Source: Vulcanimicrobiota bacterium
GTDB lineage: Bacteria; Vulcanimicrobiota; Xenobia; Xenobiales; JADMJV01
Length of the DNA stretch: 64,000 bases
Assembly: GCA_017307785.1 (NCBI GenBank)
Contig: JAFKGI010000021.1
Span: forward strand, 62,001 to 126,000
Direction of reading: 5' to 3'
The position numbers and the translations under genes are program-made. The notes below the pieces were generated by a model, which saw only the letters and a list, made by a program, of their open reading frames with translations, was not told the origin of the DNA and did no database searches. Below are positions 33,274 through 41,379 of the stretch, piece by piece; within the stretch, counting starts at the first letter, position 1; each line of letters opens with the position of its first letter.

Positions 33274-36250
33274 GGCCTTGCTGGGCCAGGCGCAAACGCT
33301 GCTGTTGCATAGGGTAGCGGATGAAGGCCTGCTCTAGTTTTTCTGCCTGGGCACCGGGCTTGAGCACCGAGAAGATCTCCGAACGATAAAGCAAGACCTC
33401 GCTGCACAACACGTGACCGCGCACGCCTTCGCCCTGGCAGAGACTGCAGCCGGCCTTGCGAACGTACTCTCCCTCGCCGGGTAGTGCGGCCAGCACCACC
33501 GGGTCGTCCTCCGGTTGTTTGCATTCGCATAGACGCGGCAGCCGACTCAGGGAGATGGCCCCTAGTATGGCTTTGCCCAGGGCTCGGCCGTCGATGCCCT
33601 GCTCGAGCAATTCGGCCAGCGCGGCTCCCGCCTGGGGGGCGTGGTGTCGGGCCAGCACCAGACTGCGCTCACCGGCTCGGCGCAGCAGGCTTTCCCATGC
33701 CGAGCGTTGGCGCGCGGCCGTGCAGCCCAGCACGTCGATGTCGTGTTCTTCCAGTTCTTGGAGCAAAGAGCTAAGGTCAGGTTGCGGTACCACTTGAGTG
33801 GCACCTTTCAGTCCAAACCATTCCTCTTTGTGGCAAAGAACGGCGTGTCGGTCTGCGAACTGAGAACTCAACCAGTCCACGATCAGCGAGTTACCGCCGG
33901 AGCCTTTCGGACCACAGACCAGGATCAGTCCCCGTCGCCGGGTGAAAAGTGCCGCGATGGCCGACCGGGCCGGCTCGGCCAGGCTGGCATGACTCCGCAG
34001 CCTGGCCGGGCGCACCTCGAGAACGACTTTCTCTCCATTGACGGTTGGACAGAAGGAAGCTTCGAAGCGAAAGGCCTCCCCATGCGATTCGCGTTGGAAG
34101 GAGCCACTTTGAAATTGCCCCTGGGCGGGCTGCAGTTGGCACCACTGACGAAATTGAGCGATGAGTCCCAGAGCCCTGGCGTCCTCGAAAGGGCTGGAGA
34201 GGGCTTGTAGTCGGGCGCAAACTCGCAAGCGGACCTTCACATGGTCTGCCTGTCCTTCGATGTGGATGTGGCTCGCCTGTCGGCGGATCGCCTGCTCCAA
34301 TAGCTCTTCCGCAAGCCGGAAGTTCCGGCTCTGGTCGGTGGGACTGGAGGAGCCGGGAGTCTGCCAGAAGTCCTGGCGAAAAAGGGGGGCTTCACAGGTC
34401 GGATCCAGCGAGTAGTTTCGGGTCAACAGATTGATCTGCTCGACCAGTCGGTTGCGTTCGCTCTCTCGGGCCGCGCCCAGTCTGCGCTGCAGCCCTTCTC
34501 TTTGAGCTTGCGCCCAGAGGGCCGCAAGGGCGGGGTGGTCCACCATTCGGGGGGTGAGAGTCAGGGACATGGGGCCTTGCGAACTGAGGCCCCGGGCGAT
34601 GAGCGGCCCGATTCCCTGATGTCTGCCCAAAACGGTCAGCTGTTGGCCGGAAAAGATCTCCGAGAGTCGCTCGGGATACTGCTGGGCTGGATCACAGTGG
34701 AAGCCCTGGCCGACCAACTGCACGTTGCTCAGGATGGGGGGTCCTAGCTGGTGGATGAGGCGCTCGACGGCACGACCGAGATTCTGGGCGGTGGCGACTT
34801 CGGAGCTGCCGCCGCCCAGTTCGGCCAGTCGGCGAAGGAAGTGCCTCTGTCCATGGTTGCCAAGACTCAGGGTGAACAGGCGCAGGTTCTTGGCCAGGGA
34901 AGAGGCGAGCCTCAGGGCCTCCGCCTGGCGCCCGCCCAGTCCGTCGCTCAGCAGCACCAGGTAGAGATCTTCCTGGTCTCGGAAGAAGTGGCGGACCCAT
35001 TCCAGGGCCTGAACCAGGTCGGTGGTGCCTTCACCACGGGCTTGCTGCTGCAGCCACTCCTGGGCGGCCGACACGCCCCCGGCTCCCACCCAGCGGCCTT
35101 TTTGCCAGGCCACCACCCCATCATCAAATAGTGCCAGCGCGAAACGGTCCAGCGGCCTCAGCTGCCGCAGGGCTTGGACCACGGCCCGGCGAGCCTGTTC
35201 GCAAGCCCAGCCCTCCAGGCTGGCAGAACGGTCGAGCAAGAAGAGCACGTTGCGCGGTGCCGGCTGGGGCTGGGGTGGAGCCTGCAGCTGCAGCATGAAG
35301 TGCTGGCCATCGGAAAGTAGCAGGCCTTGTAGGGACTTCTCGGACTGTTGACCGCGATACTGTAAAATCAGGGGCCGAGTAAAATGCTCTTCGCTCGGCT
35401 GCAGGTTGATTTCGAGCCGCTCGCTTTGCTCTCGCACCCAGGTAGCGGGGCGACTACAGCTCAACTGTTCCGGCTGTAGTCCTGGCCAGTGGAAGGCGAT
35501 TTTGCCTTCTACTCCCGGGCTGCCTAAGGGACAGGGCAGGGTAAGGCGGAAGCCGTTCAGCTCCCGCTCCAGGGTCTGCACATACTGAAGGGATAACCGG
35601 ACTCGGCCCTGTGGTCCCACCGGCGCGATCGGTACGCTCAGGTGGAGTTGTCCGGCCAGGCTGATTCGGCTCAGGTTGCCGACCTGAACCGGGCTGCTCT
35701 CCTGATCTGCCCAGACTCCCTGGAGCAACGCCGTGTGGGGGAGGGGAATCTGGTAGGCACCTCCCAGCGCCTCGGAGAGGGGGTTTGCGAAACGCTGGGT
35801 CAGGCGGACCCATACCAGGGAACCGCTGATTCGGACCTCGAGGTGGGAATCAAGGCACTGAAAGTTCGGCTGGAGGGCGGGCGCGAGAGAAGGAGCGATC
35901 TGGTCCCAGTCGGGCAGGTCGCCTCCATCGGGACAGAGTTGCACCACCATGACTTCCAGCCCGGTAAGGCGTCTGACCGTCTCGCGGACGGCAAAGTCGT
36001 CGGGATTTTCCAGTCCTAGTAAGAGTGTGCCGTCGCGAACCTCGATGGGGAGAGCTCGGTGCAGTCGCAGCAGTGGACCGGGAAGGGTTTGCAGCAGCCT
36101 TCGGTCGACCCGAATTCGACGAGGGTCCACTCGCGGGCAACCCGCCGAACGTGTGGACCAGGCCACAAGACGAGGTTCTCCCAGGAGGAGCGCGGGCGCT
36201 CCGTCATCTAGAGGCGAGACCCGGCCCAAGCTGGTCGCGTCGTCGAGCAT
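33230..36250 (-). CDS. MshEN-VIT-VWA-PilB/GspE-like fusion protein with degenerate ATPase site
   Basis: A 1006-residue protein with four parts. Residues 45-105 resemble the MshEN (T2SSE_N) domain of secretion ATPases. About 130-320 resembles a VIT domain (LEVRISGSLVWVRLTQRFANPL). About 330-510 is a VWA domain with MIDAS residues DRSAS (340-344), Thr409/410 and Asp436. About 645-1000 matches the PilB/GspE ATPase: SHIHIEG (660-666), FRFEASFCPTVNGEKVVLEV, a P-loop-like CGPKGSGGNS (779-788), a Walker-B-like HDIDVLGC (836-843) and CEC...CSLC cysteine pairs (908-910, 935-938). The P-loop Lys is Gly, and the catalytic Glu position is Cys, so ATP hydrolysis is doubtful. Its role is unknown; a regulatory or scaffold part of a type IV pilus/type II machine is one guess. 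ATG start at 36250, divergent from the (GNA)20 gene. Confidence 0.8.
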   Translation of the reverse strand: MLDDATSLGRVSPLDDGAPALLLGEPRLVAWSTRSAGCPRVDPRRIRVDRRLLQTLPGPLLRLHRALPIEVRDGTLLLGLENPDDFAVRETVRRLTGLEVMVVQLCPDGGDLPDWDQIAPSLAPALQPNFQCLDSHLEVRISGSLVWVRLTQRFANPLSEALGGAYQIPLPHTALLQGVWADQESSPVQVGNLSRISLAGQLHLSVPIAPVGPQGRVRLSLQYVQTLERELNGFRLTLPCPLGSPGVEGKIAFHWPGLQPEQLSCSRPATWVREQSERLEINLQPSEEHFTRPLILQYRGQQSEKSLQGLLLSDGQHFMLQLQAPPQPQPAPRNVLFLLDRSASLEGWACEQARRAVVQALRQLRPLDRFALALFDDGVVAWQKGRWVGAGGVSAAQEWLQQQARGEGTTDLVQALEWVRHFFRDQEDLYLVLLSDGLGGRQAEALRLASSLAKNLRLFTLSLGNHGQRHFLRRLAELGGGSSEVATAQNLGRAVERLIHQLGPPILSNVQLVGQGFHCDPAQQYPERLSEIFSGQQLTVLGRHQGIGPLIARGLSSQGPMSLTLTPRMVDHPALAALWAQAQREGLQRRLGAARESERNRLVEQINLLTRNYSLDPTCEAPLFRQDFWQTPGSSSPTDQSRNFRLAEELLEQAIRRQASHIHIEGQADHVKVRLRVCARLQALSSPFEDARALGLIAQFRQWCQLQPAQGQFQSGSFQRESHGEAFRFEASFCPTVNGEKVVLEVRPARLRSHASLAEPARSAIAALFTRRRGLILVCGPKGSGGNSLIVDWLSSQFADRHAVLCHKEEWFGLKGATQVVPQPDLSSLLQELEEHDIDVLGCTAARQRSAWESLLRRAGERSLVLARHHAPQAGAALAELLEQGIDGRALGKAILGAISLSRLPRLCECKQPEDDPVVLAALPGEGEYVRKAGCSLCQGEGVRGHVLCSEVLLYRSEIFSVLKPGAQAEKLEQAFIRYPMQQQRLRLAQQGLIEARHCLSPGSTS

Positions 36251-36452
36251 GCCCTTTATCTTACAGTGTGACTGTTAAGATGTAAATGGCGAACCTGTGC
36301 TCGTAGATCAACCCCCAGGCTGTAACATCGCAGATTTTTAGCCTGGTGTTTACATGTTTTTCATAATAGGCTCGTTTTTTAACGAATGATTTATATGAAA
36401 TTTTCCTTAAAGCGTACATACTGTCTTTAACAAGTTTGGAGGTAACAAACAT
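36251..36452. promoter_or_regulatory. AT-rich divergent regulatory region
   Basis: This 202-bp stretch is clearly AT-richer than its surroundings. Near the fusion gene is an imperfect palindrome (CTTACAGT GTG ACTGTTAAG, 36260-36279). CCAGGCT (36315-36321) and AGCCTGG (36340-36346) form a 7-bp inverted repeat. I could not pick one convincing promoter. A strong ribosome site (TTGGAGGT) lies before the (GNA)20 gene, 10 nt from its ATG. Confidence 0.5.
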
Positions 36453-37001
36453 ATGGCAAGCGGCATCAACTTCGGCGGTCAAGTTCCCCAGTATGGTTAC
36501 AACAACTATCAGTACAGCAACTTCAACTCTGGCTTCGGTGCCAGCCCCTTCTCGGGCAGCCCGGTCAACCCGTTCAACGCGGTTCAGTTGATTCAGCAGT
36601 TGATCTCCGCTATGTCTCAACTCCAAGGCCAGTGGGGCGGCATCGTCGGCGGCAACGCTGGCAACGCCGGTAACGCCGGTAACGCTGGTAACGCCGGTAA
36701 CGCCGGCAACGCTGGCAACGCCGGTAACGCTGGCAACGCTGGCAACGCCGGTAACGCTGGCAACGCTGGCAACGCCGGTAACGCTGGCAACGCTGGCAAC
36801 GCTGGCAACGCTGGCAACGCTGGCAACGCTGGCGCGGCTGGCAGCGCTTATGGTGCGGGCGGCTACGGTGGCGGCGGCTACACGGCTCCCTCCGGTGGAT
36901 ACGGTGGCGGCGGTTATGCTGCTCCCCAGACCAACGTTGCCATCGCTGTCAACGCTACTCCTCCCAAAGCTGCGGGCGGCGGCGCTGGCGCTTACGGCTA
37001 A
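36453..37001 (+). CDS. Uncharged Gly-Asn-Ala repeat protein
   Basis: A 182-residue low-complexity protein. Residues 1-66 are Asn/Gln/Ser/Tyr/Phe-rich with one helix-like segment (NAVQLIQQLISAMSQLQ). Residues 67-126 are exactly 20 Gly-Asn-Ala triplets. A Gly/Tyr-rich end contains two GGYGGGGY units with a following APS or APQ. There is one Lys and no Asp, Glu, Arg, His or Cys in the whole protein. No signal peptide or TM helix is visible. The strong ribosome site, own terminator and AT-rich upstream region suggest high expression. A structural, matrix, surface or ice-binding-like role is speculation; Gly-x-x repeats can form polyproline-II bundles. Confidence 0.75.
   Translation: MASGINFGGQVPQYGYNNYQYSNFNSGFGASPFSGSPVNPFNAVQLIQQLISAMSQLQGQWGGIVGGNAGNAGNAGNAGNAGNAGNAGNAGNAGNAGNAGNAGNAGNAGNAGNAGNAGNAGNAGNAGAAGSAYGAGGYGGGGYTAPSGGYGGGGYAAPQTNVAIAVNATPPKAAGGGAGAYG
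36651..36830. repeat. 20 x 9-bp tandem repeat encoding Gly-Asn-Ala
   Basis: 180 bp of GGY-AAC-GCY units in frame. Third-base variation is mixed between neighbouring units while the amino acids never change, which indicates selection for the peptide rather than recent slippage only. Confidence 0.95.
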
Positions 37002-37025
37002 ACCCGGTCTCCAAACGAAGTTCGA

Positions 37026-37053
37026 AAAAGCCCTCCTGGTGAGGGCTTTTTTC
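37026..37053 (+). terminator. Rho-independent terminator after the (GNA)20 gene
   Basis: A perfect stem AAAAGCCCTC (37026-37035) / GAGGGCTTTT (37041-37050), loop CTGGT, then further T residues. It separates the gene from aceB. Confidence 0.9.
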
Positions 37054-37175
37054 ATTTCGCTCGTCTTGGAGACTCCCACCTCGGTCGCAAGGATTTGACC
37101 TTTCTCCCCCCCGAAGAGATTGCAGCAAAACTGCAACGCCGCCCGACTAAAAGGGGGCGGAGGAGAGGTCTGTTT

Positions 37176-38738
37176 ATGAGCCGTTATCGTATCGCTGCGC
37201 AATTGGAGCCCGGATTTGAGAGAGTTCTCACGCCCGAGGCCTGCGAATTTCTGGTGAGTCTTCACGATCGGTTCGAAAGTGAGCGTCAGCGCCGCCTGGA
37301 GCAGCGAGTGCAGCTTCAGCAGCAGCTGGACCGCGAACCTCGCCTGAGTTTCCTCGAGGAAACCGCTTCGGTTCGGGCTGGAGACTGGAAGGTCGCCCCG
37401 ATTCCCGCGGATCTTCAGGACCGACGGGTGGAAATCACCGGTCCGGTGGACCGCAAAATGGTCATCAACGCTCTCAACTCCGGCGCCCGTGTTTTCATGG
37501 CTGACTTCGAAGACAGCAATTCGCCGACGTTTCAAAATTGCGTCCAGGGCCAGATCAACCTGGCCGACGCCAATACCGGAGACCTCAGTTTTGTCAGTCC
37601 GGAGGGCAAGCAGTACAAGCTCGGGGATAAGCCGGCGGTGTTGCTGGTTCGTCCGCGCGGCTGGCATCTGCCCGAAAAGCATTTCCTGGTCGACGAGCAA
37701 CCGATGTCCGGTTCGCTCTTCGATTTCGGACTTTACTTCTTCCACAACGCCCGGGTGCGCCTGGAGCGAGGCACCGGTATCTACTTCTATCTGCCGAAGA
37801 TGGAGCACTACCTGGAGGCTCGTCTCTGGAACGAGGTTATCGTCTTCGCTCAGCAGGCGCTCGGCGTGCCGCAGGGGTCGGTGCGCGCCACCGTGCTCAT
37901 CGAAACCATCACCGCTGCCTTTCAGATGGACGAAATCCTCTACGAATTACGTGACCACTCGGCAGGCCTCAACTGTGGTCGCTGGGACTACATTTTCAGC
38001 TTTATTAAAAAGTTTCGCCGGCATCCGCATTTCCTGCTTCCCGACCGGGCTCAGGTTACGATGGACAAGCACTTCCTGGCTTCCTACGTGAAGCTGCTGA
38101 TTCAGACTTGCCATCGACGCGGCATCCACGCCATGGGCGGTATGGCCGCGCAGATTCCCATCAAAAATGATGCCGCCGCCAACGATGCGGCCATGGAGAA
38201 GGTTCGTCGCGACAAGCAACGCGAGGTCGATGCCGGCCACGACGGCACCTGGGTCGCGCATCCCGGATTGATCGCGCTGGCTCAGGATATTTTCGACAAG
38301 GGCATGGCGGCAGCCAATCAGATCGGCGCTGCTCCTCCAGCTGGAGAAGTGACGGCCGAAGACTTGCTGCGAGTGCCCGAGGGCACCCGCACCGAAGCGG
38401 GTTTACGCGTCAATATCGACGTCGGACTGCAGTATGTGGAAGCCTGGCTGCGCGGCAATGGATGCGTGCCCATTCACAATTTGATGGAGGACGCAGCCAC
38501 CGCGGAGATCTCCCGCACCCAGGTGTGGCAGTGGCAGCAGCATCGCGCCTCGCTCGAAGACGGTCGTACCGTGACCCCGGATCTGGTGACGGAAATCGCC
38601 GAGCAAGAGCTGAAGCGTCTGATCGCCAGCGCCCCCGCCGGGCATCGCTTCGAGCTGGCAGGCAAACTCTTTTTGGAGATGATGGTAGCGACCGACTCTC
38701 CTGAATTTTTGACTTCGGTGGCCTATGACCACCTCTGA
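37176..38738 (+). CDS. aceB: Malate synthase A
   Basis: About 520 residues. It condenses glyoxylate with acetyl-CoA to malate in the glyoxylate shunt. The malate synthase A signature LRDHSAGLNCGRWDYIFS is present, along with ADFEDSNSPTF and the IETITAAFQMDEILYEL block with its Mg-binding Glu; its length is normal for isoform A. The ATG at 37176 follows GGAGAGG by about 8 nt. The upstream open frame (81 bp) is not needed. It is 66 bp before aceA, forming an aceBA operon. No AceK or IclR-type gene lies nearby. Confidence 0.95.
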   Translation: MSRYRIAAQLEPGFERVLTPEACEFLVSLHDRFESERQRRLEQRVQLQQQLDREPRLSFLEETASVRAGDWKVAPIPADLQDRRVEITGPVDRKMVINALNSGARVFMADFEDSNSPTFQNCVQGQINLADANTGDLSFVSPEGKQYKLGDKPAVLLVRPRGWHLPEKHFLVDEQPMSGSLFDFGLYFFHNARVRLERGTGIYFYLPKMEHYLEARLWNEVIVFAQQALGVPQGSVRATVLIETITAAFQMDEILYELRDHSAGLNCGRWDYIFSFIKKFRRHPHFLLPDRAQVTMDKHFLASYVKLLIQTCHRRGIHAMGGMAAQIPIKNDAAANDAAMEKVRRDKQREVDAGHDGTWVAHPGLIALAQDIFDKGMAAANQIGAAPPAGEVTAEDLLRVPEGTRTEAGLRVNIDVGLQYVEAWLRGNGCVPIHNLMEDAATAEISRTQVWQWQQHRASLEDGRTVTPDLVTEIAEQELKRLIASAPAGHRFELAGKLFLEMMVATDSPEFLTSVAYDHL

Positions 38739-38804
38739 TCAAAACCAGACGTTCCGCGCCCGAGGGGCGGCCCGGCTGGAGATATCTAACCCTTTGGGGG
38801 TAGC

Positions 38805-40085
38805 ATGACGGATAAGGCGACCTTTGTTGCAAAACTCGAAAAGAGCTGGGCCGAAGACGCCCGCTGGAAGGGAATCCAGCGTCGTTACTCGGCCGAGGAC
38901 GTCTATCGTCTGCGCGGCTCCTACGAAATCGAATACAGTCTGGGCCGGTTGACCTCCGAGCGCCTGTGGGAATTGATGCACAGCGAGGACTACGTCAACG
39001 TATTGTCGGCCATCACCGGCAACCAGGCCATTCAGGAAGTCAAGGCCGGACTCAAAGCCATTTACGTCAGTGGATGGCAGGTCGCCGCCGACGGCAACAA
39101 TGCGCTGCACATGTATCCGGACCAGAGCTTGTATCCGAGCGATTCGGTGCCGCTGCTGGTGCGTCGCATCAACAACGCGCTGCTGCGCGCCGATCAGATT
39201 CACCACATGCAGGGTGACCACAGCACTCACTGGTTGGCGCCGGTTGTGGCCGACGCTGAAGCCGGTTTCGGTGGTCCGCTGCACGCCTTCGAGATCATGA
39301 AGGACATGATCGAAGCCGGCACGGCTGGCGTCCACTTTGAAGATCAGTTGGCTTCGGTGAAAAAGTGCGGTCATCTGGGTGGCAAAGTTCTCGTTCCCAC
39401 CCGTGAGTTCGTCGACAAGCTGGTGGCGGCCCGTCTGGCCGCCGACGTCTGCGGCGTTCCCACCGTGCTGATTGCCCGTACCGACGCCAATAGCGCCAAC
39501 TTGCTGACCAGCGATATCGATCCCTACGACGCCGAATTCCTGGACGGCTCTCGCACTCACGAAGGCTTCTTCGGAGTCAAGATGGGCGTCAAGCAGGCGA
39601 TCAGCCGTGGCCTCGCTTACGCGCCCTACGCCGACCTGATCTGGATGGAGACCGGAAATCCAGATATTGCCGAGGCCAAGGAGTTTGCCGAAGCCATCCA
39701 CGATAAGTTCCCCGGCAAGCTGTTGGCCTACAACTGCTCGCCCTCGTTCAACTGGCGCAAGAAATTGAGCCAGGGAGAGTGCGAAAGCTTCCAGCGTGAG
39801 TTGGGCGCTATGGGCTACAAATTCCAGTTCGTGACGCTGTCGGGCTTCCACCAGCTCAACTACGGAATCTACAAACTGGCTCAAGACTACAAGCAGCGCG
39901 GCATGGGAGCCTACTCCGACCTGCAGCAACTGGAGTTCGCCGCAGAAAAAGAAGGCTACGAAGCGGTCAAGCACCAGCAGTTCGTGGGCACCGGTTACTT
40001 CGACGAAGTCACTCAGGTGGCCACGGGCGGTCAGTCTTCGGTCACCGCACTGGCGGGTTCCACGGAAACCGAGCAGTTCCACTAA
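38805..40085 (+). CDS. aceA: Isocitrate lyase
   Basis: 426 residues. It splits isocitrate into glyoxylate and succinate, enabling growth on acetate or fatty acids. The active-site signature KKCGHLGGKV is intact, with substrate and Mg-binding blocks GGQSSV near the end, DADTGF-like VADAEAGFGG and the IARTDANSAN region. Length fits subfamily-1 (E. coli-type) enzymes. An mRNA shared with aceB is likely. It lacks extra domains. Confidence 0.96.
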   Translation: MTDKATFVAKLEKSWAEDARWKGIQRRYSAEDVYRLRGSYEIEYSLGRLTSERLWELMHSEDYVNVLSAITGNQAIQEVKAGLKAIYVSGWQVAADGNNALHMYPDQSLYPSDSVPLLVRRINNALLRADQIHHMQGDHSTHWLAPVVADAEAGFGGPLHAFEIMKDMIEAGTAGVHFEDQLASVKKCGHLGGKVLVPTREFVDKLVAARLAADVCGVPTVLIARTDANSANLLTSDIDPYDAEFLDGSRTHEGFFGVKMGVKQAISRGLAYAPYADLIWMETGNPDIAEAKEFAEAIHDKFPGKLLAYNCSPSFNWRKKLSQGECESFQRELGAMGYKFQFVTLSGFHQLNYGIYKLAQDYKQRGMGAYSDLQQLEFAAEKEGYEAVKHQQFVGTGYFDEVTQVATGGQSSVTALAGSTETEQFH

Positions 40086-40180
40086 CCCTCCGGGGAGATG
40101 GGGAGTAGGGGAGAGGTGGCGAGAGTGGGGAGTTGGCTAGAGGGCCTCTCCCTCTCTCCAACCTCTCTCCTTCTCTTCTG
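40086..40180. other. Purine tract followed by pyrimidine tract between convergent genes
   Basis: After the aceA stop, about 45 bases are almost all G/A (GGGGAGATGGGGAGTAGGGG type), and the next 40 are mostly C/T (CCTCTCCCTCTCTCC type). The halves are loosely complementary and may act as an imperfect bidirectional terminator, or form triplex DNA. Confidence 0.4.
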
Positions 40181-40846
40181 TCAGGATGCCAGTGTCTGTT
40201 TCGTTTCTTCCGAGAAGTCGACTGCGTCGCCACCGGTGTTGCGCAGTTGAGGCAGCTGGCGCGGGCCGACCCGGCCATCGGGTTTGGAGCTTCTGGCGTT
40301 TTCGGGGGCACCCACGGGGCGTGGAGCGTCGGTCTTGGGGGCGCCTTTACTGCCCAGCTTGTGATGATGGGGTGAGGGGTCAGCACTGCTCACCTTGGGC
40401 TTGTCCTGGACCCCCTGGGCTTCTTTCTTCGAGGATACTTTGAGGTTCCCGAGCCGGTCGGCGGCTTTCGGATCTTTGACCTTGTCGATGGTTCGCTGGT
40501 CGTCTTCCTTGAGCTCCCGGGGCTGGGGCTGCTTGTTGGTGACTTCGTTGCCCTTGCCGGCGGCATTTACTTTGTCCACCGCTTCGGTCTTCTTCAGGTC
40601 AGGAAAGCTGAAATTGGCCATCAAGGCGTCCATACCCTGATGGTCTTCGCGTTGCCAGGCTCCGTTCAGGTCTTCTGACGCTTCTTTGGAGTAAGTGACC
40701 TGCTCGTGAGGGGCGACTTCCTGGGTGTTTTGCCCGCTCTGCTCCAGCTTTTTGGCAGCTTCTTGCTGCTGCACGGCCTGAACGCTTTTGCTTTTGAGTT
40801 CATCAGGCTTGCGGAGGTTCAGGCCGTTGGGCACGTCACGGATCAT
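40181..40846 (-). CDS. Disordered hydrophilic protein of unknown function
   Basis: 221 residues, rich in Lys, Glu, Asp, Gln, Pro and Ser, with no Cys and almost no hydrophobic segment beyond LMANFSFPDL. It lacks signal peptide and TM helix and looks intrinsically unstructured. Codon-level composition supports a real gene, and it lies between aceA and the Nudix gene. A chaperone, assembly or stress role cannot be judged. Weak ribosome site. Confidence 0.55.
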   Translation of the reverse strand: MIRDVPNGLNLRKPDELKSKSVQAVQQQEAAKKLEQSGQNTQEVAPHEQVTYSKEASEDLNGAWQREDHQGMDALMANFSFPDLKKTEAVDKVNAAGKGNEVTNKQPQPRELKEDDQRTIDKVKDPKAADRLGNLKVSSKKEAQGVQDKPKVSSADPSPHHHKLGSKGAPKTDAPRPVGAPENARSSKPDGRVGPRQLPQLRNTGGDAVDFSEETKQTLAS

Positions 40847-40914
40847 AAACTGATTTTAAGGGACCGGAGCCGCGATTCCGATAGACGGAAAGTTAGCATT
40901 CTATTCCGGCTTGT

Positions 40915-41379
40915 TTACAAGCGAGCAACTTTCTTCAAAAATTCATCCAGCGGCTTTTCGTAACCGGGTCTGCGAATCGGCTCGACGCGCTCGAGAAGCT
41001 GGTGACTGGGGCACCACTCCCAGCGGGAGAACTCCTGGGGATGATGTCCGGTCAGGTCGATTTCCTCGTCCCGGCCCAGGAACTGCACCGCCCAGAAAGT
41101 CTGTTCCTGACCGGCCCAACGTCCTTGCCAGCGCGGAGGCGTACGCTGGAATTCATAGCGATGAGTCGCCTCCAGGGCCGTGATCGCGCCCAGGTGGCGG
41201 CGGCGCAGTCCCAGTTCTTCCCGCAATTCGCGGATCACGCTGTCTTCCAGGGACTTTTTCTGGTTGACTCCACCCTGGGGAAACTGCCAGGTGGTCGCCC
41301 CGAATCGTTCCCCAATCCACAGGTCGAAGTGCTGGTTGTAGACCAGCATGCAAACGTTGGGTCGGAAGGGAAGGGCCAT
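40915..41379 (-). CDS. Nudix hydrolase, RppH-like
   Basis: A 154-residue protein with the RppH-type WQFPQGGVN block followed by the Nudix box through RELREELGL. Family members remove pyrophosphate from mRNA 5' ends or hydrolyse dinucleoside polyphosphates. The first conserved Glu of the Nudix box is Lys (KK before SLED), while the metal-binding REL-x-EE part is intact. It is the second gene of an operon with the DAHP synthase fusion: that stop and this ATG share one base (TGATG). Substrate specificity is unproven. Confidence 0.82.
   Translation of the reverse strand: MALPFRPNVCMLVYNQHFDLWIGERFGATTWQFPQGGVNQKKSLEDSVIRELREELGLRRRHLGAITALEATHRYEFQRTPPRWQGRWAGQEQTFWAVQFLGRDEEIDLTGHHPQEFSRWEWCPSHQLLERVEPIRRPGYEKPLDEFLKKVARL

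Noticed and set aside
36617..36826. Minus-strand Pro-Ala-Leu repeat frame opposite the (GNA)20 tract
   Set aside because: It is the mirror of a 9-bp repeat and needs no separate gene; there is no ribosome site and no non-repeat domain.
36261..37808. Long minus-strand open frame across the (GNA)20 gene and the start of aceB
   Set aside because: High GC leaves a long open frame opposite real genes; the translation is low-complexity and lacks any family blocks.
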